A DNA stretch of 64,000 nucleotides, from NCBI GenBank assembly GCA_965223035.1, contig OZ244980.1:1302001-1366000 (forward strand). The letters are read 5' to 3'. How positions within the stretch are numbered: position 1 is the stretch's first letter; each line of letters begins with the position of its first letter. The notes beneath the pieces are model-generated. The model saw only the letters and a program-made list of their open reading frames with translations, had not been told where the DNA came from and did not search any database. Below, in pieces: positions 1 through 8,715 of this stretch. Origin of the DNA: CAMDPA01 sp965223035 (GTDB taxonomy: Bacteria; Pseudomonadota; Alphaproteobacteria; Rhizobiales; Hyphomicrobiaceae). Made by a program: the position numbers and the translations under genes.

Positions 1-2087
1 CGTGCTGCGGCCAGTCGCGCTTGCAGCTGGCGGCAGGCTTGCCGCGCCGCGGTGGCCTGCGCTTCGGCGGCGCTAGCAGCCGTCTGCGCAGTGCAATCGG
101 CCTCGACCGCGGCCGCCGCCACCATCTGCAATTCGCCGTGGCGCTGCTGGATCTCGATCAGCCGGTTTTTCTGCGCAAGCCGCTCTGCGCTCGCGGTCGG
201 GGCGTCGGCGGTAGCGACGTAACCGTCCCAACGCCAGAGGTCACCGGCCATGGAGACCAGACATTGACCCGGGCTGAGCTGGGCTTGCAGCACCGCACCG
301 CGGGCGCGGTCGACGATGCCGATCTGGGCCATCCGGCGCAGTAACTCTGGCGGAGCGTCGACCTTGCTGATCATCCGCTCAACGCCCGCCGGCAACGCCG
401 CATCGGGCCGGGCGGCCTCCAACAGCCGCCAATGCAGCGGCGGCTCCCGTCCAGCCTCACCGACCATCAACACGGGCGCGTCAAGGTCGTCGCCGAGCGC
501 CGCGCCCAAAGCGATCTCGTAGCCCGGGGCGACGCTGATCTGATCGAGGACCGGTGCCAGGCCGTCACCGCTTCGCGGGCGCAGGATGCGGGCGAGCGTC
601 GCTTGCTCGGCTTCGATGCCGCGCAAGTCGAGATTGGCCTGTTGAGCCGCGTTGCGTCGCGCGGTGGCTTCGACACTGGCGGCCTGCAGGCGTTCCTCGG
701 CTTCCTCAGCCAAGGTTTCGCTGTGCTGTGCGCAAAGGCTAAGCTCGGCCACCGATGTTTGGTGGTTGGCCAGCACAGCTGGATCGGGTGCGTCGGCGTC
801 AAGGGCGGCAAGCTGCGCCTTCAAGCTCGCCAGCTGCTGCGCGATCTTGGCGGCCTGGTCGCACCGCTCCTGCAAATTGGCCGCCAGCGTCTTGCGCCGC
901 GCGCGCGCCTCCACCTCGCGGCGGGTGAGCGCGTTGATGTGGGCTTGGACATCGGTCTCGTGAGCGCGGGCCGCGGCAAGATCGGCTTGCGCCTTGTCGT
1001 CCTGCTGCTCGGCGCCATGGTCAGCGGCGACCAACTGGGCCAGCTCCTGCTCGATGCGTGCCACCACGTCGCCGGCCTCCCCCAAGGCCGCTGCTTCGCG
1101 CGCGATGTCCGCCTCCAGTTGCAGCAGTTGCGCGGCAATCTCCTGCCGCCGGTGCGCGGCGCGCTCGGCTTCCTTTTCGACGTTGGCTTGTTCGATCTTG
1201 AGGCGGGCAACCGCCGCGCTGCGTTGCGCCTCGGCCTCGCGCAAGGGCGGCAAGCTTTCAGCCAGGCCGGCCTCGTGACGCATCGCGGCGGCTTCGGCGG
1301 TTGTGGCAGTGCCATGCCGGGTGATGGCGTCGCCTAACGCGGTGGTCTCCGCCTCAACCTGCGCTGTCGTGGCCGACCAGATCACGTGGGCGGCGACGGC
1401 CTCTGCGCGGCGGATCTCCGCCGACAGGTCCTTATAGCGGCGCGCCTGCCGGGCTTGGCGCTTCAGGCTGTCGATTTGACTGCTGAGGGAGCCGATCAGG
1501 TCGGCCAGGCGGGCCAGATTGCCTTCCGCCGCCCTGAGGCGCAGCTCCGCATCATGCCGCCGGCTGTGCAGTCCAGCGACACCAGCCGCATCCTCCAGAA
1601 TTCTGCGCCGGTGCTCGGGTTTGGCGTTGACGATCTCCCCGATCTGGCCCTGACGCACCAGCGCCGGCGATCGCGCCCCGGTGGCCGCATCCTCGAACAG
1701 AATCTTGACGTCGCGCGCCCGCACCTCGCGACCGTTGACGCGATAGGCCGAGCCAGCCTCGCGCTCGATCCGTCGCGTGATTTCGATGCTGTCGGTCTCG
1801 TTGTAGTCGGCAGGAGCGGAACGCGCCTTATTATCGAGAAAGATCGTCACCTCGGCCATGTTGCGCGCCGGACGCTGCGATGTGCCCGCAAAGATCACAT
1901 CGTCCATGGCCGCGGCGCGCATCGACTTGTGCGAGGTCTCACCCATCACCCAGCGCAAGGCTTCCAGCAAGTTGGACTTGCCGCAACCGTTGGGCCCGAC
2001 GACGCCGGTCAACCCTCGTTCGATGCGTAACTCCGTCGGCTCCACAAACGACTTGAAGCCAAGGAGCCGGAGCCGGTTGATCTTCAT
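1..2087 (-). CDS. smc: Chromosome segregation ATPase Smc (3' end outside window)
   Basis: The visible ~695 codons give the N-terminal ATPase half, a long coiled coil and the hinge of a bacterial SMC protein. Such proteins dimerise at the hinge and with ScpA/ScpB compact and segregate the chromosome. The start reads MKINRLRLLGFKSF, and the Walker A motif GPNGCGKSN is at residues 31-39. From about residue 170 the sequence is Ala/Glu/Gln/Arg-rich with heptad character, and a globular hinge lies near residues 510-630. The ABC signature and Walker B half lie beyond base 1. It is the last visible gene of the dciA-dsbA-dsbA-smc run, 269 bases after the second dsbA. Identification is firm; only the 3' end is missing. 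Confidence 0.96.
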   Translation of the reverse strand, partial: MKINRLRLLGFKSFVEPTELRIERGLTGVVGPNGCGKSNLLEALRWVMGETSHKSMRAAAMDDVIFAGTSQRPARNMAEVTIFLDNKARSAPADYNETDSIEITRRIEREAGSAYRVNGREVRARDVKILFEDAATGARSPALVRQGQIGEIVNAKPEHRRRILEDAAGVAGLHSRRHDAELRLRAAEGNLARLADLIGSLSSQIDSLKRQARQARRYKDLSAEIRRAEAVAAHVIWSATTAQVEAETTALGDAITRHGTATTAEAAAMRHEAGLAESLPPLREAEAQRSAAVARLKIEQANVEKEAERAAHRRQEIAAQLLQLEADIAREAAALGEAGDVVARIEQELAQLVAADHGAEQQDDKAQADLAAARAHETDVQAHINALTRREVEARARRKTLAANLQERCDQAAKIAQQLASLKAQLAALDADAPDPAVLANHQTSVAELSLCAQHSETLAEEAEERLQAASVEATARRNAAQQANLDLRGIEAEQATLARILRPRSGDGLAPVLDQISVAPGYEIALGAALGDDLDAPVLMVGEAGREPPLHWRLLEAARPDAALPAGVERMISKVDAPPELLRRMAQIGIVDRARGAVLQAQLSPGQCLVSMAGDLWRWDGYVATADAPTASAERLAQKNRLIEIQQRHGELQMVAAAAVEADCTAQTAASAAEAQATAARQACRQLQARLAAA

Positions 2088-2356
2088 GCCCCGACCTTAG
2101 CTAACAGGTCGCATGCGCTGACGGCAGGCCTGCGCTGCGCGCCGACAAGCACCGATTTCCATGCCGAAGGTGCGGCCACGGTTCAGCTCCATGGTTCGAG
2201 TTGGACGCGTGAAGACAACCTCAGACCGCGATACGCAATCCGCCCCCATCGACAAGACATCCGACGCCTGCCGACACCGGCGATGGCGTTGGCGGTAAAA
2301 ACGTGCGGCCGCGGCCCTCTTAGCGGCCCTTTTAGCGGCAGGCTTGAACGACAACG

Positions 2357-3154
2357 CTACGACTTGCCGGCGACCGCCGGAACGCCCGCTGCGATTAGCG
2401 GATCGACGATCTGACGGATTTCCTCCATCGTGAGCACACGCTTGTAAAGCTTGGCATTGATGAAGAAGTTCGGCGTTCCGATCACCCCCAACGTGCGTCC
2501 GCGCTCCTTCACTGCCGCCAGTGCCTTGATCATGCTCTGATTCTGCCTGCAGGCGTCAAACTCCCCGCGCGTCATCCCCACCTGCGCCGCGACTTTGAAG
2601 ATCGGGGCCGCGCGCACCTCCTGACTGACCCAGCTCGATTGTTGCGACATCAACTTATCGTAGAGCCTGAAGGATTGGGATGGCTTGGCGCAGCGCAAGG
2701 CGATGGTGGCGAGGCCCGACTGGCGACCGATCGGGAACTCGCGCAGGATGTAGCGCAGCTTGCCGGTGTCGATGTACGTCCGCTTCAGGACCGGGAACAC
2801 TTCAGCTTGAAACTTGCGGCAATAGGGGCAGGTCATCGACGCGTATTTGATCATTGTCACCGGCGCGTCCGGCCGGCCCAGCGAAAGCTCAGGCAACGCG
2901 CCGGCCGGCTTCATCACCTGCGCAATCGTGGGAGACTTGATCACCTCCCTGGTGCGCAAATCCAACCCGTCCGCGTCCAAGAACGGATTCGCCGGCGCAT
3001 CAGCTGCATCCGCGCTGACCGCCATCGATGGCGACGGCAGCAGGCCGGCCCCATCACCGGCGGCGCCGCAGGCGGCGATGGTCAGCATAATTCCGGCAAG
3101 TCCCGCCCACGTGAGGCTAGCACGGAACGGCTGGGGGCTTAGCCTGCTCAACAT
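2357..3154 (-). CDS. DsbA-family thiol oxidoreductase, predicted lipoprotein
   Basis: A 265-residue thioredoxin-fold protein with the redox motif CPYC at residues 109-112 and a cis-Pro segment (GTPNFFINAKL) near residue 225, as in DsbA/DsbG-like DSBA-domain proteins that act on exported proteins. The N-terminus is hydrophobic and ends in a lipobox (IAAC, Cys29), so it is probably anchored in a membrane. A ~55-residue low-complexity Ala/Asp/Pro linker precedes the catalytic domain. It starts 7 bases after the stop of a paralogue and is co-transcribed with it ahead of smc. Oxidase versus reductase activity cannot be decided from sequence. Confidence 0.88.
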   Translation of the reverse strand: MLSRLSPQPFRASLTWAGLAGIMLTIAACGAAGDGAGLLPSPSMAVSADAADAPANPFLDADGLDLRTREVIKSPTIAQVMKPAGALPELSLGRPDAPVTMIKYASMTCPYCRKFQAEVFPVLKRTYIDTGKLRYILREFPIGRQSGLATIALRCAKPSQSFRLYDKLMSQQSSWVSQEVRAAPIFKVAAQVGMTRGEFDACRQNQSMIKALAAVKERGRTLGVIGTPNFFINAKLYKRVLTMEEIRQIVDPLIAAGVPAVAGKS

Positions 3155-3161
3155 TACCGCC

Positions 3162-3812
3162 TCACTGGGTCAGCAATGGATCGATAGCGTTTTCGAAGTC
3201 GGCAACCGATCCCCCCCTCAGCCGCTTGCCGTTGATGAAGAACGTCGGCGTTTGGTTCACGCCGAACTTTTCGCTGGCGTATTTGGCGCCGCGGGTGATG
3301 TTGTCGAGCAGCTTCTGATTGGTGAGGCATTTGTCGAAGCTCTTTTGGGTGAACCCTGCCTGTTTGGCGATCTCGAACAACACTGGGACCGGATTGCGCA
3401 CGAACGCCCATTCGCGTTGCCGCTTGAATAGTTCGCCAATCATGCCCGCCGGTCCCTCACCGCCGACGCAGCGGGCCAACATGGAAGCCGCGCGCGCCCG
3501 GTCGTCGAGCGGATAGTCACGGTACACCAGCTTGGCCTTTCCGGTGTCGATGTATTTGGCCTTCACCTTGGGATACACATCATTGTGAAATGACGCACAG
3601 TGCGGGCACGTCATCGAGGCGTACTCGACGATGGTGATCGGGGCGTCGGCTTTGCCAATGACGATGTCCGGCAGATCGCCGGGCCGCATCAGCTCTTCCA
3701 CGGGCACCTGATCGGGACCACGCTGGGCCAGCGCTGACGGCGCAAGGGCGATCAATGAGATGAAAAGGCTGCCCAGCAAAACGCTGCGGCGCTGAAATGT
3801 CTGGTGCGTCAT
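3162..3812 (-). CDS. Periplasmic DsbA-family thiol:disulfide oxidoreductase
   Basis: A 216-residue thioredoxin-fold protein with CPHC at residues 69-72, the classical DsbA dithiol, and a cis-Pro segment (NQTPTFFINGK) near the C-terminus. Residues 1-30 form a signal peptide with two arginines before the hydrophobic core and an Ala-x-Ala-like cleavage site. It probably oxidises cysteines in exported proteins. A purine-rich AAGGA lies just before the ATG, inside a 12-base perfect palindrome at 3816-3827. The gene is followed after 7 bases by a lipoprotein paralogue. A single dsbA between dciA and smc is the usual alphaproteobacterial layout; here there are two. Confidence 0.9.
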   Translation of the reverse strand: MTHQTFQRRSVLLGSLFISLIALAPSALAQRGPDQVPVEELMRPGDLPDIVIGKADAPITIVEYASMTCPHCASFHNDVYPKVKAKYIDTGKAKLVYRDYPLDDRARAASMLARCVGGEGPAGMIGELFKRQREWAFVRNPVPVLFEIAKQAGFTQKSFDKCLTNQKLLDNITRGAKYASEKFGVNQTPTFFINGKRLRGGSVADFENAIDPLLTQ

Positions 3813-4011
3813 CGCAAGGATATCCTTCGCTGGTATCGTTGAGCGCCCCGGTTGAACGAGGCCGCGCTGCTAGAATTCTCTGGGATGGCCGTAACCCCGA
3901 AATAAGTCTCTGGTAGGACATTCCACTGAGCGCCGATCCATCACGGCGTTCGACTTTTATGGGCATCACGGTGACGGCAACCAACCCTGTTAATGGTTTT
4001 GCCGATCCGCA

Positions 4012-4566
4012 TCAATTGCGTTCAACGCCGCGCCGCAGCCGCTCCAACGCGGCGCGTAGCTTATCGTCGCGCACCGTGCTGAGATCCACCTCGCTGGCCG
4101 ATTGCGACCGCTCGGGCGCCACAATATCGCGGTCGTCGGCGGCTCGGCGGCCCGACTTGCTGGCGCCCGCCGGCAACTGCACGATTTTGAGCTCACGGAC
4201 GGCGCGATAGCCGAAATAGCCGTTGATTCGCTCGATGATCTGAGCGGCTTGGTACTGGACGTCGAGCGCCCGGGCGGCATCGACGCCAAGCATCAAGGTG
4301 GCGCCGGGCCGGCCCATCGCGTGGGCGTCGACCTCAGCGAAGGCGCCGACCTGGTGCGGCCATTTTAGGCGCTGTGGCTGGGTGTGGCTAGCGAGCTCAT
4401 CCCCCACGATGGCGGGCCATTGGGTGAGCAGCGCGGCAGCAGAAAACCCATATTTTTCAAGAGATTTGCGCGTGAGTTTGGCGACAAAGCTACCAACCGC
4501 TCGCGCGCTCGTGGGCGCGCTTCGCCCAGACCTGGACTGGGCACCGATCGACCCCCGGTCGGCCAT
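4012..4566 (-). CDS. dciA: DUF721 / DciA-family protein
   Basis: A 184-residue protein whose middle (about residues 25-120) matches the DUF721 family: a KSLEKYGF helix, then a W-P-x-I-V-G-x-E segment and a strand with YQAAQIIERINGYFGYRAV. Family members of the DciA type interact with the replicative helicase DnaB. The C-terminal ~60 residues are charged and low complexity. I chose the ATG at 4566; an in-frame GTG at 4599 is also possible, while the longer frame toward 4857 runs into mutY. Position beside divergent mutY and upstream of dsbA-smc agrees with the conserved alphaproteobacterial neighbourhood. Confidence 0.82.
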   Translation of the reverse strand: MADRGSIGAQSRSGRSAPTSARAVGSFVAKLTRKSLEKYGFSAAALLTQWPAIVGDELASHTQPQRLKWPHQVGAFAEVDAHAMGRPGATLMLGVDAARALDVQYQAAQIIERINGYFGYRAVRELKIVQLPAGASKSGRRAADDRDIVAPERSQSASEVDLSTVRDDKLRAALERLRRGVERN

Positions 4567-4681
4567 GGCCGCAGAGTTGCTGAGGCGAAAATCGTTCACG
4601 TGTGCTCCCCGCGCGTTTCCCAGAGGGTCGGAGCGGCTTATCATACCATCTGTGATTCGCGTCGCTGGACAGGGGAGTCCG

Positions 4682-5788
4682 ATGCCCGCCGTGGCCCGCA
4701 CGCAACTTAGCCAACAGGACTTCGCCCGCTGCGTCGCTCCGCAGTTGCTCGATTGGTATACCGCCAACCAGCGTAGGCTTCCTTGGCGGCACGGGCCAGG
4801 CGAGCGACCTGATCCGTACCGCGTCTGGCTCAGCGAGGTGATGTTGCAGCAGACCACGGTGAAAGCCGTGATCCCTTACTACCTCAAATTCCTTGCGCTC
4901 TGGCCGGATGTTCAGGCCTTGGCGGCGGCGCGGCTGGACGACGTGCTGGCGGCGTGGGCCGGGCTTGGATATTACTCGCGGGCGCGCAAGCTGCACGCTT
5001 GCGCCCAAGCCGTGGCTGCCGAACATGGCGGTCGGTTTCCCGCCGTTGAGCAGGAGCTGATCAAGCTTCCCGGCATCGGTCCATATACGGCGGCAGCGGT
5101 CGCAGCGATCGCGTTCGAGCGGCCCGTGACGCCGGTGGACGGCAATGTGGAACGGGTGGTCGCCAGGTTGTTTGCCGTGCGCGAACGGTTGCCGGCGGCG
5201 AAGCCGACGCTGCGCGCGCTGGCCCAGAGTTTGACGCCGGCCACCCGTGTCGGTGATTTTGCGCAAGCGATGATGGACCTCGGCGCCACCATCTGCACGC
5301 CACGGCGGCCATCGTGCCTGATGTGCCCGTTACAGGCGCAGTGTTCCAGTCGGGAGCTGGGGTTAGAGGCGGAGCTGCCGGCCCGTAGCCCCAAGGCGGA
5401 ACGTCCGCACCGTTTCGGCATCGCTTTCCTCGCGCTGAGAGAGGATGGCATGGTTTTGTTGCGGCGGCGTCTCGAGCACGGCCTGCTGGGGGGAATGCTG
5501 GAGGTGCCATCGACCGCATGGGTGGACATATTGCCGCCGGCGGGCGACGCCATGCGCGCTGCGCCGGTGGTCGCGGATTGGTGGAAGGTGCCCGCCACCG
5601 TGCGGCACGTCTTCACCCATTTCGCGCTCGAGCTCGTGGTTTATCGGGCGGTGGTGCCGATCGATGTGGCGCTGACCTTTTGGGCGGATCAGGGGCGCTG
5701 TCGGTGGACGCCGCGTCGCGACCTGGACCGCCAGGCGCTACCCAGTGTCATGAAGAAGGTTTTGGCGCACGGGCTACGGGAAAATTGA
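4682..5788 (+). CDS. mutY: A/G-specific adenine glycosylase MutY
   Basis: A 368-residue DNA glycosylase that removes adenine mispaired with 8-oxoguanine. Visible are the catalytic-Glu helix SEVMLQQTTV, the helix-hairpin-helix LPGIGPYTAAAV, the catalytic Asp in VDGNVERVVARLF, and the [4Fe-4S] loop spaced C-x6-C-x2-C-x5-C (CTPRRPSCLMCPLQAQC). A C-terminal Nudix-like domain that reads the oxidised base follows from about residue 235. The ATG at 4682 has a purine-rich AGGGGAG upstream (around 4671); the open frame extends further upstream but into the divergent dciA promoter region. Length is normal for the family. Confidence 0.95.
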   Translation: MPAVARTQLSQQDFARCVAPQLLDWYTANQRRLPWRHGPGERPDPYRVWLSEVMLQQTTVKAVIPYYLKFLALWPDVQALAAARLDDVLAAWAGLGYYSRARKLHACAQAVAAEHGGRFPAVEQELIKLPGIGPYTAAAVAAIAFERPVTPVDGNVERVVARLFAVRERLPAAKPTLRALAQSLTPATRVGDFAQAMMDLGATICTPRRPSCLMCPLQAQCSSRELGLEAELPARSPKAERPHRFGIAFLALREDGMVLLRRRLEHGLLGGMLEVPSTAWVDILPPAGDAMRAAPVVADWWKVPATVRHVFTHFALELVVYRAVVPIDVALTFWADQGRCRWTPRRDLDRQALPSVMKKVLAHGLREN

Positions 5789-5820
5789 GGCGGCGGCCAG
5801 GCCGGGCGGGCCGGCATGGC

Positions 5821-5841
5821 ATTTCCGCCTGCCGCGGAAAT
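5821..5841. terminator. Perfect hairpin after mutY
   Basis: An 8-bp perfect stem (ATTTCCGC / GCGGAAAT) with a 5-base loop lies 33 bases after the mutY stop. There is no T-tract on either side, so it is at most a processing or Rho-assisted end signal. The rest of 5789-6055 shows no gene. Confidence 0.3.
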
Positions 5842-6055
5842 GAACTAGGCTGTTAAGCCATCCCTTTGGACGCGACCGCTTGCCGCGATTGGCCGAGGGG
5901 GTGGAGCGGCTGCCGCATGTGGTTCTAACAGCATCCTTGTCCGACCGGTGTAGCGCTTGGCTTGCGCGACCCATCTTCGCTGGACGATGCTTACGACCAG
6001 GTTGCGCGAAGCAGCGCGCCCGACCCAATCACTGACTCGAACCGAACACGATCAG

Positions 6056-6937
6056 ATGGCACCACAATCTCGACGCACCATCCTCACCTGCGCAGTGACC
6101 GGCAATCTCACTCGGCTCGATATGAACCCCAAGTTGCCCTGCACGCCGGAGCAGATTGCCAACGACTGTCTCGCCGCCGCCGACGCGGGCGCGGCGATCG
6201 TTCACATCCATGTCCGCTATCCCGACGGGCGTCCGTCGATGGAGTTGGCCCATTACCGCGAGGTGGTGGAGCGCATTAAGGCGAACAACACCGCGCTCAT
6301 TGTTAACTTGACGACCGGTCCCGGTGGGCGCTTCCAGCCCGGTGACGAGGACCCCGCGATCGCCGGTCCGCGCACCAACTTTCTGCCGCCGCTCAAACGG
6401 CTGGAGCATATCCAGGCGCTCAAGCCGGACATCTCGACCCTTGACCTGAACACCATGACCTTCGGTCAGGAGGTGGTGATCAACATTCCGCCCAACGTGA
6501 CCAAGATGGCTGAGGCGATCTATGCGGCCGGGGTCAAGCCGGAGCTGGAGTTGTTCGATTCCGGCGATGTTCAATTGGCGAGCGACTTGTTTGCGTCCGG
6601 CGTTTTAAAAAAACCAGCGATGGCTTGCTTTGTGCTGGGCGTGAAATACGGCTTTGCCGCCAACGCTCAGACCATGATGTACGCCTTGTCCCAGCTGCCT
6701 GATGAGGTGGAGTGGACGGGCTTTGGCATCGGCCGCATGGCTTTTCCGATGGTGGCGCAAGCTTGGCTCTTGGGCGGCAACATCCGCATCGGCATGGAGG
6801 ATACCGTTCACATCGCCAAAGGCAAACTGACGTCGGGCAATGCGGAATTGGTGGTGAAGGCGCGCTCGATCATCGAGGCGATGGGCGGTGAGCTGGCCAC
6901 CGTTGACGAAGCGCGCGAGCGGCTCGGCTTGACCTAG
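6056..6937 (+). CDS. Beta-keto acid cleavage enzyme (BKACE, DUF849 family)
   Basis: A 293-residue TIM-barrel enzyme of the BKACE family, typified by 3-keto-5-aminohexanoate cleavage enzyme. Members condense a beta-keto acid with acetyl-CoA and release acetoacetate plus a CoA ester. The start (TILTCAVTGNLTR) is typical, and the zinc-binding pair is in VHIHVR, followed by the Asp-rich loop and the late GMEDTV segment with a conserved Glu. Substrate cannot be read from sequence. The ATG at 6056 leaves out an unlikely 33-residue extension. Its TAG stop is the first triplet of a CTAG-bounded palindromic repeat. Confidence 0.88.
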   Translation: MAPQSRRTILTCAVTGNLTRLDMNPKLPCTPEQIANDCLAAADAGAAIVHIHVRYPDGRPSMELAHYREVVERIKANNTALIVNLTTGPGGRFQPGDEDPAIAGPRTNFLPPLKRLEHIQALKPDISTLDLNTMTFGQEVVINIPPNVTKMAEAIYAAGVKPELELFDSGDVQLASDLFASGVLKKPAMACFVLGVKYGFAANAQTMMYALSQLPDEVEWTGFGIGRMAFPMVAQAWLLGGNIRIGMEDTVHIAKGKLTSGNAELVVKARSIIEAMGGELATVDEARERLGLT

Positions 6938-6994
6938 AGCAACCTGCCTTTAATCGGAATCGGAACGATCCCGATTAAAGGCGCGATGATCTGG
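6934..6994. repeat. CTAG-bounded palindromic repeat, copy R1 (short hybrid)
   Basis: A ~61-base palindrome running from CTAGAGCAACCTG to GGCGCGATGATCT. It pairs a type-A left arm (GAGCAACCTGCC...) with a type-B right end (...GGCGCGATGATC). Its first TAG is the stop codon of the upstream gene. Confidence 0.85.
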
Positions 6995-7087
6995 AGCAAC
7001 CTGGCTTGCATCGCAATCGGACCGCTCCCGACGCAAGGCCGAAAGCTGCTCAGCACTTTAACGGCGATCTCCATCGGCGATCTCTAA
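6995..7087. repeat. Decayed second copy of the palindromic repeat (R1b)
   Basis: It resembles the reverse composite at 62771: GAGCAACCTGGCTT, a degenerate hairpin around 7015-7045, then GCTGCTCAGCACTTTAACGG and GCGATCT. About a quarter of positions differ, so it looks old. Confidence 0.55.
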
Positions 7088-7200
7088 TGGCGATCTCTGG
7101 GTCGGAGTGTGCTCAGACCCTCCCACGCCCCGTCTCAGGCGGACATGCTCTCAGCGTTCGGCCTCCCAGCGTTCGGCTTGGACGCGGTGCGTTGCGGCGG

Positions 7201-7971
7201 CTACAACGTGAGGAGGTGGCGCCGCGATGCGCCATCGCGATGCCGATAAAAAGGTACGGCGGCGGTGGCCGATGCTGCCGGATCGGACCGGTCCAGGGTC
7301 AAGCGGTCGATCAGGTCCTCGAGCACCACCCGCGTGATCGCCGGCAGATCGAGTTCGCGCATTTGATCGAACGTGAACCAATCGAGGCTCGACAGCTCCC
7401 CGTCAACCGTATCGGAGCGATGGGCGATGGCCGAGACGTCGGCATAAAAAAAGCGGCTGTCGTAGCGTCGGGGCCGTCCCGGCGGCGTCTCCGCCCGTGC
7501 GAAATATGTGAGCTGGCTGAGCTTGGGGATGCAGCCCTGATGAAAGTAGCCGTGCCAGGCCGCGGCTTCGATCGGTCGGCGCGGTGTCCCGCGAATGCCA
7601 ACCAGCAGGCCAGCCTCCTCGAAGGTTTCGCGAATGGCCGCCAGTGCAATGGCGCGCGCGCGCGCCGCCGATGCGGGACCGCTCATTTCCAGCAGCATTT
7701 TGGCGGCGTCGCCCGGCCGCAATTCTTCGGCGGCTTCGATCGTGCCGTCGACGCTATCGACCCGCCCCCCAGGGAACACGTACTTGCCTGGCATGAAGAT
7801 CTGATCCATCCGCCGCTTGCCCATCAGCACGCGCGGCTCGCTGCCGGTGGTATCGACGATGATCAAGGTTGCGCTATCCCGGGGCAGTTGCGCCCTGGCC
7901 GCATCGTCTTGGCCTGACGCACTATGGCCTGACGCACTATGGCCTGACGCACTATGGCCTGACGCGCTCAC
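7201..7971 (-). CDS. Nudix hydrolase
   Basis: A 256-residue hydrolase of the subgroup with a long insertion inside the Nudix box. PGKYVFPGGRVD comes first, and the helix IRETFEEAGLL only follows about 45 residues later. Such enzymes hydrolyse nucleoside-diphosphate-linked or CoA substrates; the exact one cannot be told. I chose GTG at 7971 because its GTGA overlaps the stop of the upstream DUF983 gene, a translational-coupling arrangement. The N-terminus carries a repeated S-A-S-G-H pentapeptide encoded by 15-bp tandem repeats (7908-7965). It is last in the array pyrB...rnr-DUF983-Nudix. Confidence 0.85.
   Translation of the reverse strand: MSASGHSASGHSASGHSASGQDDAARAQLPRDSATLIIVDTTGSEPRVLMGKRRMDQIFMPGKYVFPGGRVDSVDGTIEAAEELRPGDAAKMLLEMSGPASAARARAIALAAIRETFEEAGLLVGIRGTPRRPIEAAAWHGYFHQGCIPKLSQLTYFARAETPPGRPRRYDSRFFYADVSAIAHRSDTVDGELSSLDWFTFDQMRELDLPAITRVVLEDLIDRLTLDRSDPAASATAAVPFYRHRDGASRRHLLTL
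7908..7965. repeat. 15-bp in-frame tandem repeat (~3.9 units)
   Basis: Three perfect copies of ACTATGGCCTGACGC (7921, 7936, 7951) are preceded by a 13-base partial copy. On the minus strand they encode a pentapeptide repeat at the N-terminus of the Nudix protein, so copy-number changes keep the frame. Confidence 0.95.
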
Positions 7972-8492
7972 CAGCCCTGCCTCCGCGTTAATGACGAGGT
8001 CACCGTCGGCGCCAGAACCTGGTCGGCTGGGTCCGAGCCCTGGCCGAAGCCGTGCATCCTCAGCGCCCATTGCAAGCCAACCAGTGCGCCCTTGACGCGT
8101 GGCAGCAACCACAGCGATAGCGCCGCGGTCAGCGCCATCCAGAACAGGATCTGCAACCAGATCGGTGGTGCGGCCCATTGCTCCAGCCCGAGCGCGCCGC
8201 CGACCGTGACATGGCCGACGATCAGCATGGTGAAATAGGCCGGCGCGTCGTCGGCGCGATGGCCAGAGAGCGCGCTCGTGCAGCTGGGGCAGGTGTCGGC
8301 CACCTTGAGATAGCGGTGAAAGAGTTGGCCCTCCCCGCAGGCTGGACAGCGGCGACGCAGGCCACGGCCAAGCGCCCGCGGGACGTTGCGCGATGCACCG
8401 CTTGCGCCTGGTGACTGGCCGGGTGACTGGCCTGGTGATTGGCCTGGTGACTGGGATGCGATCTCGATGCTCATCGCCGCATTGGCCATCAC
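7968..8492 (-). CDS. DUF983 membrane protein with zinc-ribbon-like cysteines
   Basis: A 174-residue protein of the DUF983 family. RCPACGEG and a second pair, CPSC, sit about 20 residues apart and look like a zinc ribbon. They are followed by two hydrophobic helices (FTMLIVGHVTVGGALGL and a segment ending in AALSLWLL). Family function is unknown. Before the zinc motif lies a Ser-Pro-Gly-Gln repeat encoded by 12-bp tandem repeats (8407-8454). The start is uncertain: ATG at 8492, 8489 or 8474 all read in frame with no clear ribosome site. It follows rnr and overlaps the Nudix gene by GTGA. Confidence 0.82.
   Translation of the reverse strand: MMANAAMSIEIASQSPGQSPGQSPGQSPGASGASRNVPRALGRGLRRRCPACGEGQLFHRYLKVADTCPSCTSALSGHRADDAPAYFTMLIVGHVTVGGALGLEQWAAPPIWLQILFWMALTAALSLWLLPRVKGALVGLQWALRMHGFGQGSDPADQVLAPTVTSSLTRRQGW
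8407..8454. repeat. 12-bp in-frame tandem repeat (4 units)
   Basis: Four units of CCTGGTGACTGG (one or two substitutions in the middle copies), encoding Ser-Pro-Gly-Gln on the minus strand near the N-terminus of the DUF983 protein. Confidence 0.92.
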
Positions 8493-8579
8493 TGGGCCGG
8501 CGACGTCAAGGGCGGCCGATGTCGCCGACGCTGGACTGAGGAGCGGGCCGGTGCGGCGCTTCCGCCAAAGGCGGTTGCG

Positions 8580-8715
8580 CTAGATCATCGTGCTTTAAAG
8601 GGGACCGCAACGCCGGATCCTAGTTAAGGCACAAAGATGATCGCTCCAAACGTGTCGAGCAACTTTCTCTTTTGGTCGGGATCGTTCCGATTGCGATGAA
8701 CAGCAGGTTGCGCTA
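8580..8715. repeat. CTAG-bounded palindromic repeat, copy R2 (long composite)
   Basis: CTAGATCATCGTGC..., then a decayed type-B hairpin, the spacer AAGATGATCGCTC, GAGCAACTTTC and a type-A hairpin ending in AGGTTGCGCTAG. The final TAG, read on the minus strand, is the rnr stop codon. 136 bp, moderately diverged. Confidence 0.8.

Noticed and set aside
432..1337. 301-codon open frame on the plus strand
   Set aside because: It is antisense to smc, which has clear family motifs. GC-rich codon use makes long mirror frames.
2097..2354. 85-codon frame between the dsbA pair and smc
   Set aside because: No start signal and Arg/Ala low-complexity composition; not recognisable as a protein.
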